Of a DNA stretch of 64,000 nt, positions 43,309-51,489 are shown piece after piece. The position numbers were made by a program, and so were the translations under genes. The stretch is taken from the NCBI GenBank assembly GCA_902623785.1, contig CACNVG010000004.1, forward strand, positions 1-64,000, in the 5' to 3' direction. Position 1 is the first letter of the stretch, and each line of letters begins with the position of its first letter. Below the pieces are notes generated by a model. That model was not told the origin of the DNA and searched no databases. It saw only the letters and a list, made by a program, of their open reading frames with translations. Source of the stretch: an uncultured Pelagibacteraceae bacterium. Its GTDB lineage: Bacteria; Pseudomonadota; Alphaproteobacteria; Pelagibacterales; Pelagibacteraceae.

Positions 43309-44597
43309 TGAAAAAAGAGTTTAACATAGCTATTGTAGGTTTAGGACAGATAGGAATTTTTCTTTATAATGAGCTCAAAAGAAATCAAAAAACTATTCAA
43401 CTTTTAACAGGAAAAAAAATAAAAATTGTTGGTTTGTCAGCGAGAAATAAAAATAAAAAAAGAAGATATTCGATAAATAAAAAAATCTTTTTTAAAGATC
43501 CTATTAAAATGCTTAAGAGTAAACAAGTTGATGTTTTGTTTGAATGTATTGGATTATCTGATGGAATTTCAAAGAGGTGTGTTGAGTTCGCTTTAAATAG
43601 GAAAATTCATGTTATAACACCCAATAAAGCCTTAATATCAAAACATGGTGACAAACTTTCTACAATAGCTGAAAGTAAAAGAGTAAACTTAGAATTTGAA
43701 GCGTCAGTTGGAGGTGGTATTCCAATTCTAAGAACAATTAAAGATAGTCTTGCAACCAATCACATTACTAAAGTTTATGGAATATTAAATGGAACATGTA
43801 ATTACATATTATCTGAAATGGAAAAAACAAAAAATAATTTTAAAGATGTTCTAACAAAAGCCCAAAAATTGGGCTATGCGGAACCAGGTAATCCAAAATT
43901 AGATTTAAATGGGTATGATGCCCTTGCTAAAGTTAAAATTTTATCCGCTTTAGCATTTAATAAACGTTTGTCGAATTCAGTTTCTCTGATGGAAGGAATA
44001 GAAAATGTAGAGCCAAAAGATTTTGAAATAGCAGATCAATTAAATCTTAGAATTAAATTATTAGGTATTACAGAAATCATTAATAATAGGCTTTTTGAAA
44101 GGGTTCACCCGTGTTTGGTTAAAAAGAATACATATATTGGAAATGTTGGCGGTGTAATGAACGCAGTAATATTAGAAGGAATACCAGTCGGAGAGAGTGT
44201 TTTACAAGGTGAAGGGGCAGGACCTGAACCTACATCATCGGCACTAATGTCAGATTTAATGTCAATTTTGAGAGGAAATATTAAATATCCTTTTGGTATT
44301 CCGAATGTAAAACGGAATAAAATCAAAAGTTATGATCTTAATAATTATGAAAATTCTCTGTATATTCGATTTGAAGTAAAAGACAAACAAGGTGTATTAT
44401 CTCAAATCACAAAAAACCTAGCTAATAATAAAATTTCTATTCAAAGATTAATACAAATTCCAAATAATAAAAACAAAACAGCTTCAATAGTTATTATTAC
44501 ACATGCAACAAAACAAATAAATTCAGATAAATGTCTAAGATCATTACAAAAAAATAAAAATATGATTAAAAAGCCAGTGTTATTGAGGCTTTTTTAG
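43308..44597 (+). CDS. hom: Homoserine dehydrogenase
   Basis: IVGLGQIGIFLYNEL, ASVGGGIPILRTIKDSL, GILNGTCNYILSEM, C-terminal ACT. Confidence 0.96.
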   Translation: MKKEFNIAIVGLGQIGIFLYNELKRNQKTIQLLTGKKIKIVGLSARNKNKKRRYSINKKIFFKDPIKMLKSKQVDVLFECIGLSDGISKRCVEFALNRKIHVITPNKALISKHGDKLSTIAESKRVNLEFEASVGGGIPILRTIKDSLATNHITKVYGILNGTCNYILSEMEKTKNNFKDVLTKAQKLGYAEPGNPKLDLNGYDALAKVKILSALAFNKRLSNSVSLMEGIENVEPKDFEIADQLNLRIKLLGITEIINNRLFERVHPCLVKKNTYIGNVGGVMNAVILEGIPVGESVLQGEGAGPEPTSSALMSDLMSILRGNIKYPFGIPNVKRNKIKSYDLNNYENSLYIRFEVKDKQGVLSQITKNLANNKISIQRLIQIPNNKNKTASIVIITHATKQINSDKCLRSLQKNKNMIKKPVLLRLF

Positions 44598-44599
44598 TA

Positions 44600-45499
44600 A
44601 TGGAAATCTATTTAAAACTTTTTGAGGTAATATTTCCAGTTTTTTTTGTAGTTGGTATTGGTTATTATTTGGGAAAAAAAAATCCTAAAATTGACACTAC
44701 TTTTATAACAAATTTTGGAGGAAACATCGGTTCGCCCGCGATTGTTTTCTATTCAGTAACAACAACAGGACTTACATTTAGTGTATTTACAAATTACTTC
44801 ATATATTACTTATTAGCTATAATTGGCTTTAGTATTATTGGTGTAATTTTTTTATTCTTTTTTAAAAAAGATGTAATAATGGAATTACCTCCATACATAC
44901 TCCCAAATACGGGAAATATGGGACTACCAATTTGTTTATTTGCATATGGAGCTAGCGGTTTGGGTGTTGCAGGTGCTATTTCATCTTTAATTATATTATT
45001 CCATTTTACACTTGGTGTTTTTTTAGCTAGTAAAAAATTTAATCTTGAGGTTATAACAAAAAGTCCTGCATTTTACTCAGTAATTATATCAATTATTTTT
45101 CTTTATTTTGAAATACCAGTACCTAATTTTATTGTTAACACAACGATGTTACTAACTTATGCAACTATTTTTTTAATTCTTATGTCACTAGGTATTGCCT
45201 TAACAAGATTAAAAGTTTTTTCCTTCTACACATCCTTAATTGGTTCGATCGCTAGAGTTATAATTGGTCCTATAATAGGTTATCTAATAATACTTTATTT
45301 TGATCTTTCAGGTTATGCTGCTGGAGTTTTATTAATTCAGTGTTCTATGCCTAGCGCTGTACTAAATTATCTAGTTGGATCAATGTATTCACCAAAAAAA
45401 GTTGTTGACAACATAGCAAGCATGATAGTCGTCTCAACTTTATTATCTTTTATAACTATTCCAATTATTGTATTTCTTTCACTAAAATACTTTTTTTAA
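44600..45499 (+). CDS. AEC (auxin efflux carrier) family transporter
   Basis: 10-TM-like hydrophobic pattern, LPNTGNMGLPICLFAYG. Confidence 0.8.
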   Translation: MEIYLKLFEVIFPVFFVVGIGYYLGKKNPKIDTTFITNFGGNIGSPAIVFYSVTTTGLTFSVFTNYFIYYLLAIIGFSIIGVIFLFFFKKDVIMELPPYILPNTGNMGLPICLFAYGASGLGVAGAISSLIILFHFTLGVFLASKKFNLEVITKSPAFYSVIISIIFLYFEIPVPNFIVNTTMLLTYATIFLILMSLGIALTRLKVFSFYTSLIGSIARVIIGPIIGYLIILYFDLSGYAAGVLLIQCSMPSAVLNYLVGSMYSPKKVVDNIASMIVVSTLLSFITIPIIVFLSLKYFF

Positions 45500-46350
45500 T
45501 GAAAGCTATAACTTTTAATCTATTAGCGTGGGTAATGCTCCCCATAATGGATGGTTTTGCAAAATATCTCAGTTCTGATCTTCCAGTTTTACAAATTACG
45601 TGGGCAAGATACTTTTTCACAGTAGCATTTACATTGCCAATAATGTTTTTCTTTTTTAGAAAAAATCTTGTTTGGACTGATAAACCTAAATTGCAACTTA
45701 TTAGAGGTTTAATTTTATTAACTGCAAATGTTTGTTTTTTTTATTCAATTTCAATAATTTCGCTAGCAAAGGCACTTACATTGGCATTCATTGCCCCTTT
45801 AATTGTTACAGCATTTTCTCCAATTTTTTTAGGTGAAAAAGTTGGTTTTAGAAGATGGGCTGCAGTTATAATTGGTTTTATTGGATCAATGGTTGTAATA
45901 AGACCAGGATTTGTAGAAATAAACTTGGCAAGTTTAGCAGCTTTAGGGACCGGAGTTATGTATGGTTTTTATTTAATAATTACACGAAAATTAAGTTCAT
46001 CTGATAATCCGTTATTAACATTATTATTAACTGGTGTAGTAGGGGCTATAATAATCTCATTTGTTATGCCCTTTGTATGGATTGAACCTACCTTAAGTCA
46101 ATGGTCGATGATGGCGGCTATTGGAATATTTGCATGTGTAGGTCATTTATTTATTATATTGTCTCTTAAGTATGCAGATGCTTCGAAATTAGCTCCATTT
46201 AGTTACTTTGAGATAGTCACAAACATAATTATAGGATATTACTTCTTTAGTGATTTCCCTGATAAATGGACTTTCCTTGGTTTATTTATTATTATTCTAA
46301 GTGGTATTTACATATCAAGGCGAGAGAACATCGTTAAAAGACTTAAATAA
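45499..46350 (+). CDS. DMT/EamA family transporter
   Basis: Duplicated EamA repeats; LAKALTLAFIAPLIVTAFSPIFLGEKVGFRRWAAVIIGFIGSMVVIRPG. Confidence 0.88.
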   Translation: MKAITFNLLAWVMLPIMDGFAKYLSSDLPVLQITWARYFFTVAFTLPIMFFFFRKNLVWTDKPKLQLIRGLILLTANVCFFYSISIISLAKALTLAFIAPLIVTAFSPIFLGEKVGFRRWAAVIIGFIGSMVVIRPGFVEINLASLAALGTGVMYGFYLIITRKLSSSDNPLLTLLLTGVVGAIIISFVMPFVWIEPTLSQWSMMAAIGIFACVGHLFIILSLKYADASKLAPFSYFEIVTNIIIGYYFFSDFPDKWTFLGLFIIILSGIYISRRENIVKRLK

Positions 46351-46761
46351 ATAGTAAATATAAGTTTACTAATTAGTTAAGTAATACTTTAATATATTAT
46401 TGTAAACTATTGTTATTATTGAATATTATTAGTATCTTTAAAAAGAATATTTTTAGTAAAAAAATTAAGAAAAAAACCGTAAATTAATGATAAAAATGAA
46501 AACACCTTTAAAATAGGCATTAATATTAGTTCAAAGACTGTGAAAAATCAAAAAAAAAGGGGTATCTAAAACTATTGTTATTCCATAATTTTAGACCAAT
46601 GCAGATATTGAATATGCTATTTAAACGGCCATAGATGGGTCAATTTTAAGAATTACCCTCAGAATGGTACAACTGATCGTTGAAACTATAAATAATATTA
46701 ATTTATAGCCTGAATATTAAAAAAACGTTGATTTTATTGGGTTTTTGAGTGAAAAAAAGCC

Positions 46762-47031
46762 CTAAATATCAACCTTTTCTGATCTCAATAATTTCAATTT
46801 TTGATCAACTCCACCTCTTCCGGAGTAACCTCCGAGGCCTCCATCAGACCTAATAACCCTATGACAAGGTATATTTGGGGCATAAGGGTTTGCAGCACAT
46901 GCATTAGCAACCGCACGAGCTGATTTTGGATTATTTATTGCTATAGCTACTTGTTTATATGTTTTTACAGATCCTTTAGGTATCATTCTAAGATAATTCC
47001 ATACCTGTAATTGAAATTTACTACCTTTCAT
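46762..47031 (-). CDS. ogt: Methylated-DNA--protein-cysteine methyltransferase, C-terminal catalytic domain only (89 aa)
   Basis: FQLQVWNYLRMIPKGSVKTYKQVA, active-site NIPCHRVIRSDGGLGGYSGG-like. Confidence 0.88.
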   Translation of the reverse strand: MKGSKFQLQVWNYLRMIPKGSVKTYKQVAIAINNPKSARAVANACAANPYAPNIPCHRVIRSDGGLGGYSGRGGVDQKLKLLRSEKVDI

Positions 47032-47032
47032 G

Positions 47033-47078
47033 AAGAAAAACCCCTGTTTCCTTGCACTTTTTACGGTGCAAAGAACAG
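47033..47078 (-). terminator. Terminator/attenuator-like hairpin plus T-tract directly before the ogt ATG
   Basis: Minus strand CTGTTCTTTGCAC-CGTAAAAA-GTGCAAGGAAACAG then GGGTTTTTCTT. Confidence 0.6.
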
Positions 47079-47228
47079 TAGTTTTGGCACGTCGTTGTAT
47101 GCGCTACCGCCATGCCTTCCGCCCTACGATTTTAGCGCTACTCCGTAAGACTTTCTGCCCCCTGGGCTTGGTCCTCTCGGCCTTTCCCCAGTCGGCCAGT
47201 TAAGGGTTGCCCCTTAATTCATCTCACA
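47033..47228 (-). ncRNA. Candidate structured RNA / structured leader upstream of ogt
   Basis: GC-rich island in AT-rich surroundings; GNRA-capped hairpin TTAAGGG-GCAA-CCCTTAA; GCGCTA...TAGCGC long-range stem; terminal 13-bp hairpin followed by GGGGTTTTTCTT. Confidence 0.55.
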
Positions 47229-47303
47229 ATAACAAACTACTAAGGTTGAATGTATCACTTTTTAAGCGATTAAACTGGATAGGTGTGAATAACGTTGATA
47301 ACT

Positions 47304-47468
47304 CTAAAAGTACAATAATGAGATAATACCAAATAAGCTTAAAATTAATACTGCTATCAAAATATATATGGATTTCTTTTTCTCCGGCTTATCCAATTTT
47401 TCAAATTTAAACAGCACAAAAAAAACTATTCCAATTAAAGCTAAAGCTAAAATTATATATTTTAACAT
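47304..47468 (-). CDS. Small two-TM membrane protein (54 aa, absent from the ORF track)
   Basis: MLKYIILALALIGIVFFVLFKFEKLDKPEKKKSIYILIAVLILSLFGIISLLYF; two hydrophobic spans joined by a charged loop. Confidence 0.5.
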   Translation of the reverse strand: MLKYIILALALIGIVFFVLFKFEKLDKPEKKKSIYILIAVLILSLFGIISLLYF

Positions 47469-47490
47469 AAAATCAAATTAACTTATTTAC

Positions 47491-47519
47491 TTGACATCTT
47501 AAATGGCTTATATTATGTT
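47491..47519 (+). promoter_or_regulatory. Putative promoter of the tyrosine recombinase gene
   Basis: TTGACA (47491-47496), 17-nt spacer, TATGTT (47514-47519). Confidence 0.5.
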
Positions 47520-47544
47520 TCCGATAATTAATGGTTATCGGAAA
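47518..47544. promoter_or_regulatory. Operator-like palindrome TTTCCGATAA-ttaatgg-TTATCGGAAA
   Basis: Perfect 10-bp inverted repeat between the putative -10 and the ATG at 47548. Confidence 0.6.
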
Positions 47545-47547
47545 AAT

Positions 47548-48462
47548 ATGAATGATTTAATAACTGATGTTAAAAACCTTGAAATTGAAACTTTAAAGAA
47601 TTTAAAAAATTCTAAGGCTCATAATACATTAAGGGCTTATCAAGCTGATTTTAGGGATTTCTCTGCTTTTTGTGCCAAGAATGGTCTAAGCTCATTACCA
47701 AGTGAACCAAAAATTATAGCAATTTACCTTACTCATCTTAGCTCATTTTCAAAGTATAGCACTTTAAAAAGGAGATTAGCCTCAATAAAGGTTATTCATA
47801 AATTAAAAGGTCATTATATAGATACAAAACATCCAATAATTACTGAAAATTTAATGGGTATAAAAAGGAAAATGGGTGTTAAACAATCAGCTAAGAAACC
47901 TCTATTAATCAATGATTTAAAATCTATAGTTAAAGTAATTGATGAAGAAAAAAATAACTTTAAGAGATTACAAAATAAAGCTTTATTGTTAATTGGATTT
48001 TCCGGTGGATTTAGACGATCGGAACTTGTTTCGATAGAGTATAATGATTTAGATTTCGTTACAGAAGGTGTAAAAATAGTCATTAAACGATCAAAAACAG
48101 ATCAAACTGGACTAGGAATGACCAAGGCAATCCCCTACTTTGATAACAAAATTTATTGTCCAGTTACCTCTCTTAGAAATTGGATCAATTTTTCAAATAT
48201 AGATAGCGGCAAGATATTTGATATATCGGACAAAACAGTAGCTTTAACAATTAAAAAATACGCCTTACTTGCTGGATTAGACCATAAAAGATATGCGGGA
48301 CACAGTTTAAGATCAGGTTTTGCTACATCAACAGCAGAAACAGGAGCTGATGAAAGAAGTATAATGGCAATGACAGGTCACAAAACTACACAAATGGTAA
48401 GAAGATATATTCAAGAAGCCAATCTATTTAAAAATAACGCACTCAACAAAATTAAAATATGA
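47548..48462 (+). CDS. Tyrosine-type site-specific recombinase/integrase (start MNDLITD proposed, trimmed from 47503)
   Basis: GFSGGFRRSELVSIEYNDL, C-terminal HSLRSGFATSTAETGADERSIMAMTGHKTTQMVRRYI (R..HxxR..H..Y). Confidence 0.92.
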   Translation: MNDLITDVKNLEIETLKNLKNSKAHNTLRAYQADFRDFSAFCAKNGLSSLPSEPKIIAIYLTHLSSFSKYSTLKRRLASIKVIHKLKGHYIDTKHPIITENLMGIKRKMGVKQSAKKPLLINDLKSIVKVIDEEKNNFKRLQNKALLLIGFSGGFRRSELVSIEYNDLDFVTEGVKIVIKRSKTDQTGLGMTKAIPYFDNKIYCPVTSLRNWINFSNIDSGKIFDISDKTVALTIKKYALLAGLDHKRYAGHSLRSGFATSTAETGADERSIMAMTGHKTTQMVRRYIQEANLFKNNALNKIKI

Positions 48463-48547
48463 TTAATAATTGCATGCAATGTAATATTGAAGATATTGGA
48501 AAAGTTTATAAATTTTATAAATCATTAAGAAAAAAAAATTAATATTT

Positions 48548-49408
48548 ATGTTAGAGAGAAATAAAGAAGTTTCTATTGTTATCATATCTCATAAAAGTAA
48601 AAAAAAAGTTTTAAATTTGGTTAAAAATATATCTAATGATTTCAAAATAATTATAATTGAGAATTCTTCAGATAAATCAATAGAAAAAGAACTATCCAAA
48701 CATAAGAGAAACTTACAAATAATATTTTCTGAAAATAATGGATATGGAAGTGCAATAAATCTAGCAAGGACTTATGTTGCTACAAAATACTTTTTTGTTT
48801 TGAACCCAGATATGCAGAAAATTGATGATAAATTAATCAGTGTTTTTTATGAATCAGCAAAAGAATTGAATGATAATTTTGGAGCTTTGGGACCTAGATT
48901 TGAAAATGTAAGCGATAAATCACATAAACAATCAGATATTAAAAAAAAATATGGATTGATAGAGTCAATAAGTGGATCTGCAATGTTTTTTTGTTCTGAA
49001 GTATTTGATAAAAATAAAGGATTTGATGAAAATTTCTTTTTATATTTTGAGGAAACAGATTATTGTTATAGATCAAATAAAAATGATTTTAAAATTTATC
49101 AGATAAATTCTCAAAAGGTATACCACGACATCGGCACATCTGTTGAAACAACAAATGAAGAAGATATTAATAAATTGAAAAATCTTTATACGTGGCATTT
49201 TATCTGGTCAAAATTTTATTTTAGTAAAAAAAGATTTGGTAAATTTATAAGTATAATATTATTTACTCCTATTTTACTTAGAATATTAATTAGAATTTTA
49301 TTTTATAAAATAATAAAAGACCAAGAAAAACTTGAGAGATCTACAGTAAGATTTGACGGTTTAAAGTGTTCTATGATTGGAAAAAAATCATTTATGAGAA
49401 TAAACTAA
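48548..49408 (+). CDS. Family 2 glycosyltransferase (rhamnosyltransferase-like)
   Basis: ENNGYGSAINLARTYVATKYFFVLNPDMQ, GFDENFFLYFEETDYCYR. Confidence 0.85.
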   Translation: MLERNKEVSIVIISHKSKKKVLNLVKNISNDFKIIIIENSSDKSIEKELSKHKRNLQIIFSENNGYGSAINLARTYVATKYFFVLNPDMQKIDDKLISVFYESAKELNDNFGALGPRFENVSDKSHKQSDIKKKYGLIESISGSAMFFCSEVFDKNKGFDENFFLYFEETDYCYRSNKNDFKIYQINSQKVYHDIGTSVETTNEEDINKLKNLYTWHFIWSKFYFSKKRFGKFISIILFTPILLRILIRILFYKIIKDQEKLERSTVRFDGLKCSMIGKKSFMRIN

Positions 49409-49416
49409 AATAAATT

Positions 49417-50175
49417 TCATTTACGTTTTAAAAATATTTTTTCAAAATTTGAGGTTTTATAGGGTTTTTTAAAATTATCACCTTGGATTGATTTTGTGCA
49501 ATCAAAACCCTCTTGTTGAAATGCGATGCCAAAAAGTCTTTCCATGCACATTTGTTGCTCTTTATTTGTAGGTAATATTTTATGAAAGTTTTTTTTCTTA
49601 AGTTTAGTCATAACTAATTTTTTGCACATAAAGATAGGGCCAAAAACACTCACCCAACTTAGTGGTAAAAAAAATTTAGTTTTTTTTAGTTGTCTTTTAG
49701 CCCATTTTATTTCTCTTTTGTTGTTAAAGCCGTACAAATCGTGGATTTTCTTATCTTTTTTGAAAATATCTGTAACTTTTCTAGAAATGTTTTTTTTTGT
49801 TTTTTTAAAGGAAACTCCGCCTACAATATTAGCTGATAAAAAATATCTAAAAGTATTCAATGTATTTTGTTCAAATCTGCTTAAATTAGCTTTGAATTTT
49901 ACAGAGTCCTGCAAGAAATAAAAATATTTATATTTTGAAAATTTTTTAAAGCCTATCCAATATGCACCGGTGTCGTAATTTTTATTTTTTGAATCAAGAA
50001 CAATAACATTATTCTTTCTCAACTTATCAAAGTAGGTTTTATTAGGAGAGTTACTATCTACAACTACTATTTTTGGATTAAAATAATATTTCTTTATTGA
50101 CGCTACACATTCAAGAATAGCATTATTACTCCCATCAAAATAACAAGAAATAATAAATATTCTTTTTGATTTCAT
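49417..50175 (-). CDS. Glycosyltransferase-like protein
   Basis: PKIVVVDSNSPN, NYDTGAYWIGFKKFSKYKYFYFLQDSV. Confidence 0.55.
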   Translation of the reverse strand: MKSKRIFIISCYFDGSNNAILECVASIKKYYFNPKIVVVDSNSPNKTYFDKLRKNNVIVLDSKNKNYDTGAYWIGFKKFSKYKYFYFLQDSVKFKANLSRFEQNTLNTFRYFLSANIVGGVSFKKTKKNISRKVTDIFKKDKKIHDLYGFNNKREIKWAKRQLKKTKFFLPLSWVSVFGPIFMCKKLVMTKLKKKNFHKILPTNKEQQMCMERLFGIAFQQEGFDCTKSIQGDNFKKPYKTSNFEKIFLKRK

Positions 50176-50603
50176 TAAACTTTTATAAATTTTGAAATAT
50201 TATCTGTGCATACTCCACTACACATGGAAAAGTCCTGATCTTTTTTTGGAAGAACACATATACTGTTTTGAATTAAGGGTTTTCCAGGGTATACCCAGAT
50301 ATAACCCTCGCTAGTGATTGTATAATCATCCTCTTGATGCCAAAAATAATGACAATTAACATTTTTAATAGCCTCTAATGACATGTGGTCTTTTGCATGA
50401 CACCACAAATTATGATGAGTTAAAAATTGTTTATTTATCTTAAATTTCGGCTCATCATGACCAAGATAAAAATTACCCATATGATATCTCACATCAATTT
50501 CAACATGAATGTTTTTTTCTAATAACTTAGAAATATGATCAGGATTATTTTCTAAATTGTCATCTGGTCCATTAATATAACCTCTATGTGATATGTACAT
50601 CAT
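50175..50603 (-). CDS. Short glycerophosphodiester phosphodiesterase (GDPD)-like protein
   Basis: ISHRGYINGPDDNLENNPDHI...HVEIDVRYHMGNFYLGHDEP...WCHAK. Confidence 0.55.
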   Translation of the reverse strand: MMYISHRGYINGPDDNLENNPDHISKLLEKNIHVEIDVRYHMGNFYLGHDEPKFKINKQFLTHHNLWCHAKDHMSLEAIKNVNCHYFWHQEDDYTITSEGYIWVYPGKPLIQNSICVLPKKDQDFSMCSGVCTDNISKFIKV

Positions 50604-50604
50604 A

Positions 50605-51486
50605 TTAAATCTTAAAATTTTTAAATTTACTATATATTAATTTTAAATAAAAATAATTTAATTTGCATAAAAATAAATTTAAAAAATATGAAATATTTTT
50701 AATTGGATCGTTTAGACTGTTTTCGTATCTTTTACCTGACAATAAATATTTTTTTTTAAAAAACTTTATTGATATCCCCCATTTTAAAAGAAATATTTTT
50801 GACCCCTTGCTTCCAGATTCAGTTTTAATAGTTGGATGATGTTTGTATTGTCGAGTTACCGTAGATCCAAAATGATATACTCTACATTTATTTAAACCTT
50901 TAAATATTCTTACCCCCTCTTTCCACAATTTCATATTTAAATCTGGGTCTGAACCAGTTCCAGGATAATATTCTTCACTAAAACCACCTACTCTTTCCCA
51001 CAACCTCTTATGTATGAGATGTGGGGCCCACGTTGATCCTTGAAAGTCAAAATATTCTTTATTATTATAATTCTTTAGTAATTTTGCTTCATCAAATTCT
51101 TCAATTGAATTTCCACAATCAAAACTTAAAGGACCATTATTCATCATTAAACCTGAAAGATAAAATTTATTATGACCAATCTTATCAATTTCACTTTTTA
51201 AAACTGTATCCCATTCGGGGCAAAAATAAAAATCATCATGTGAATATAAAATATAATCTGTTTTTGCTTTTTTGGATGCAATATTCATACCTTCACAAAT
51301 ACCAGAGTTATATTTTGAATAAGTATACTCTAATTTTTCTTCTTTTAAAAAGTCGATTGTCCCATCTGACCCTACATTAACATGTGGAATTATTTGATGA
51401 TTAAATTTCGAATTTTTTTTTATACTTTTGATGCAGTTTTTAAGGTATTTTAAATTATTAAAGGTAGGTATGATAATTGAAAACAT
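50605..51486 (-). CDS. Family 2 glycosyltransferase
   Basis: FSIIIPTFNNLKYLKNCIKSIKKNS, YNSGICEGMNIASKKAKTDYILYSHDDFYF. Confidence 0.85.
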   Translation of the reverse strand: MFSIIIPTFNNLKYLKNCIKSIKKNSKFNHQIIPHVNVGSDGTIDFLKEEKLEYTYSKYNSGICEGMNIASKKAKTDYILYSHDDFYFCPEWDTVLKSEIDKIGHNKFYLSGLMMNNGPLSFDCGNSIEEFDEAKLLKNYNNKEYFDFQGSTWAPHLIHKRLWERVGGFSEEYYPGTGSDPDLNMKLWKEGVRIFKGLNKCRVYHFGSTVTRQYKHHPTIKTESGSKGSKIFLLKWGISIKFFKKKYLLSGKRYENSLNDPIKNISYFLNLFLCKLNYFYLKLIYSKFKNFKI

Positions 51487-51489
51487 AAA

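Noticed and set aside
47030-47203. 57-aa plus-strand ORF MKKNPCFLALFTVQRTVVLARRCMRYRHAFRPTILALLRKTFCPLGLVLSAFPQSAS opposite the structured block
   Set aside because: Arg/Leu/Cys-rich composition and GC-rich codons do not match the rest of the genome. The strand asymmetry (GNRA loop, terminator T-tract) favours an RNA on the other strand. Kept only as an alternative explanation.
47033-47228. Identification of the block as tmRNA, RNase P RNA or SRP RNA
   Set aside because: An AGATGAAT string resembles RNase P CR-V but is at the wrong (5') end and GAGGAAAGTCC is missing; no tRNA-like TTCGA domain for tmRNA; no GGTCCGGAAGGAAGCAGCC for SRP RNA.
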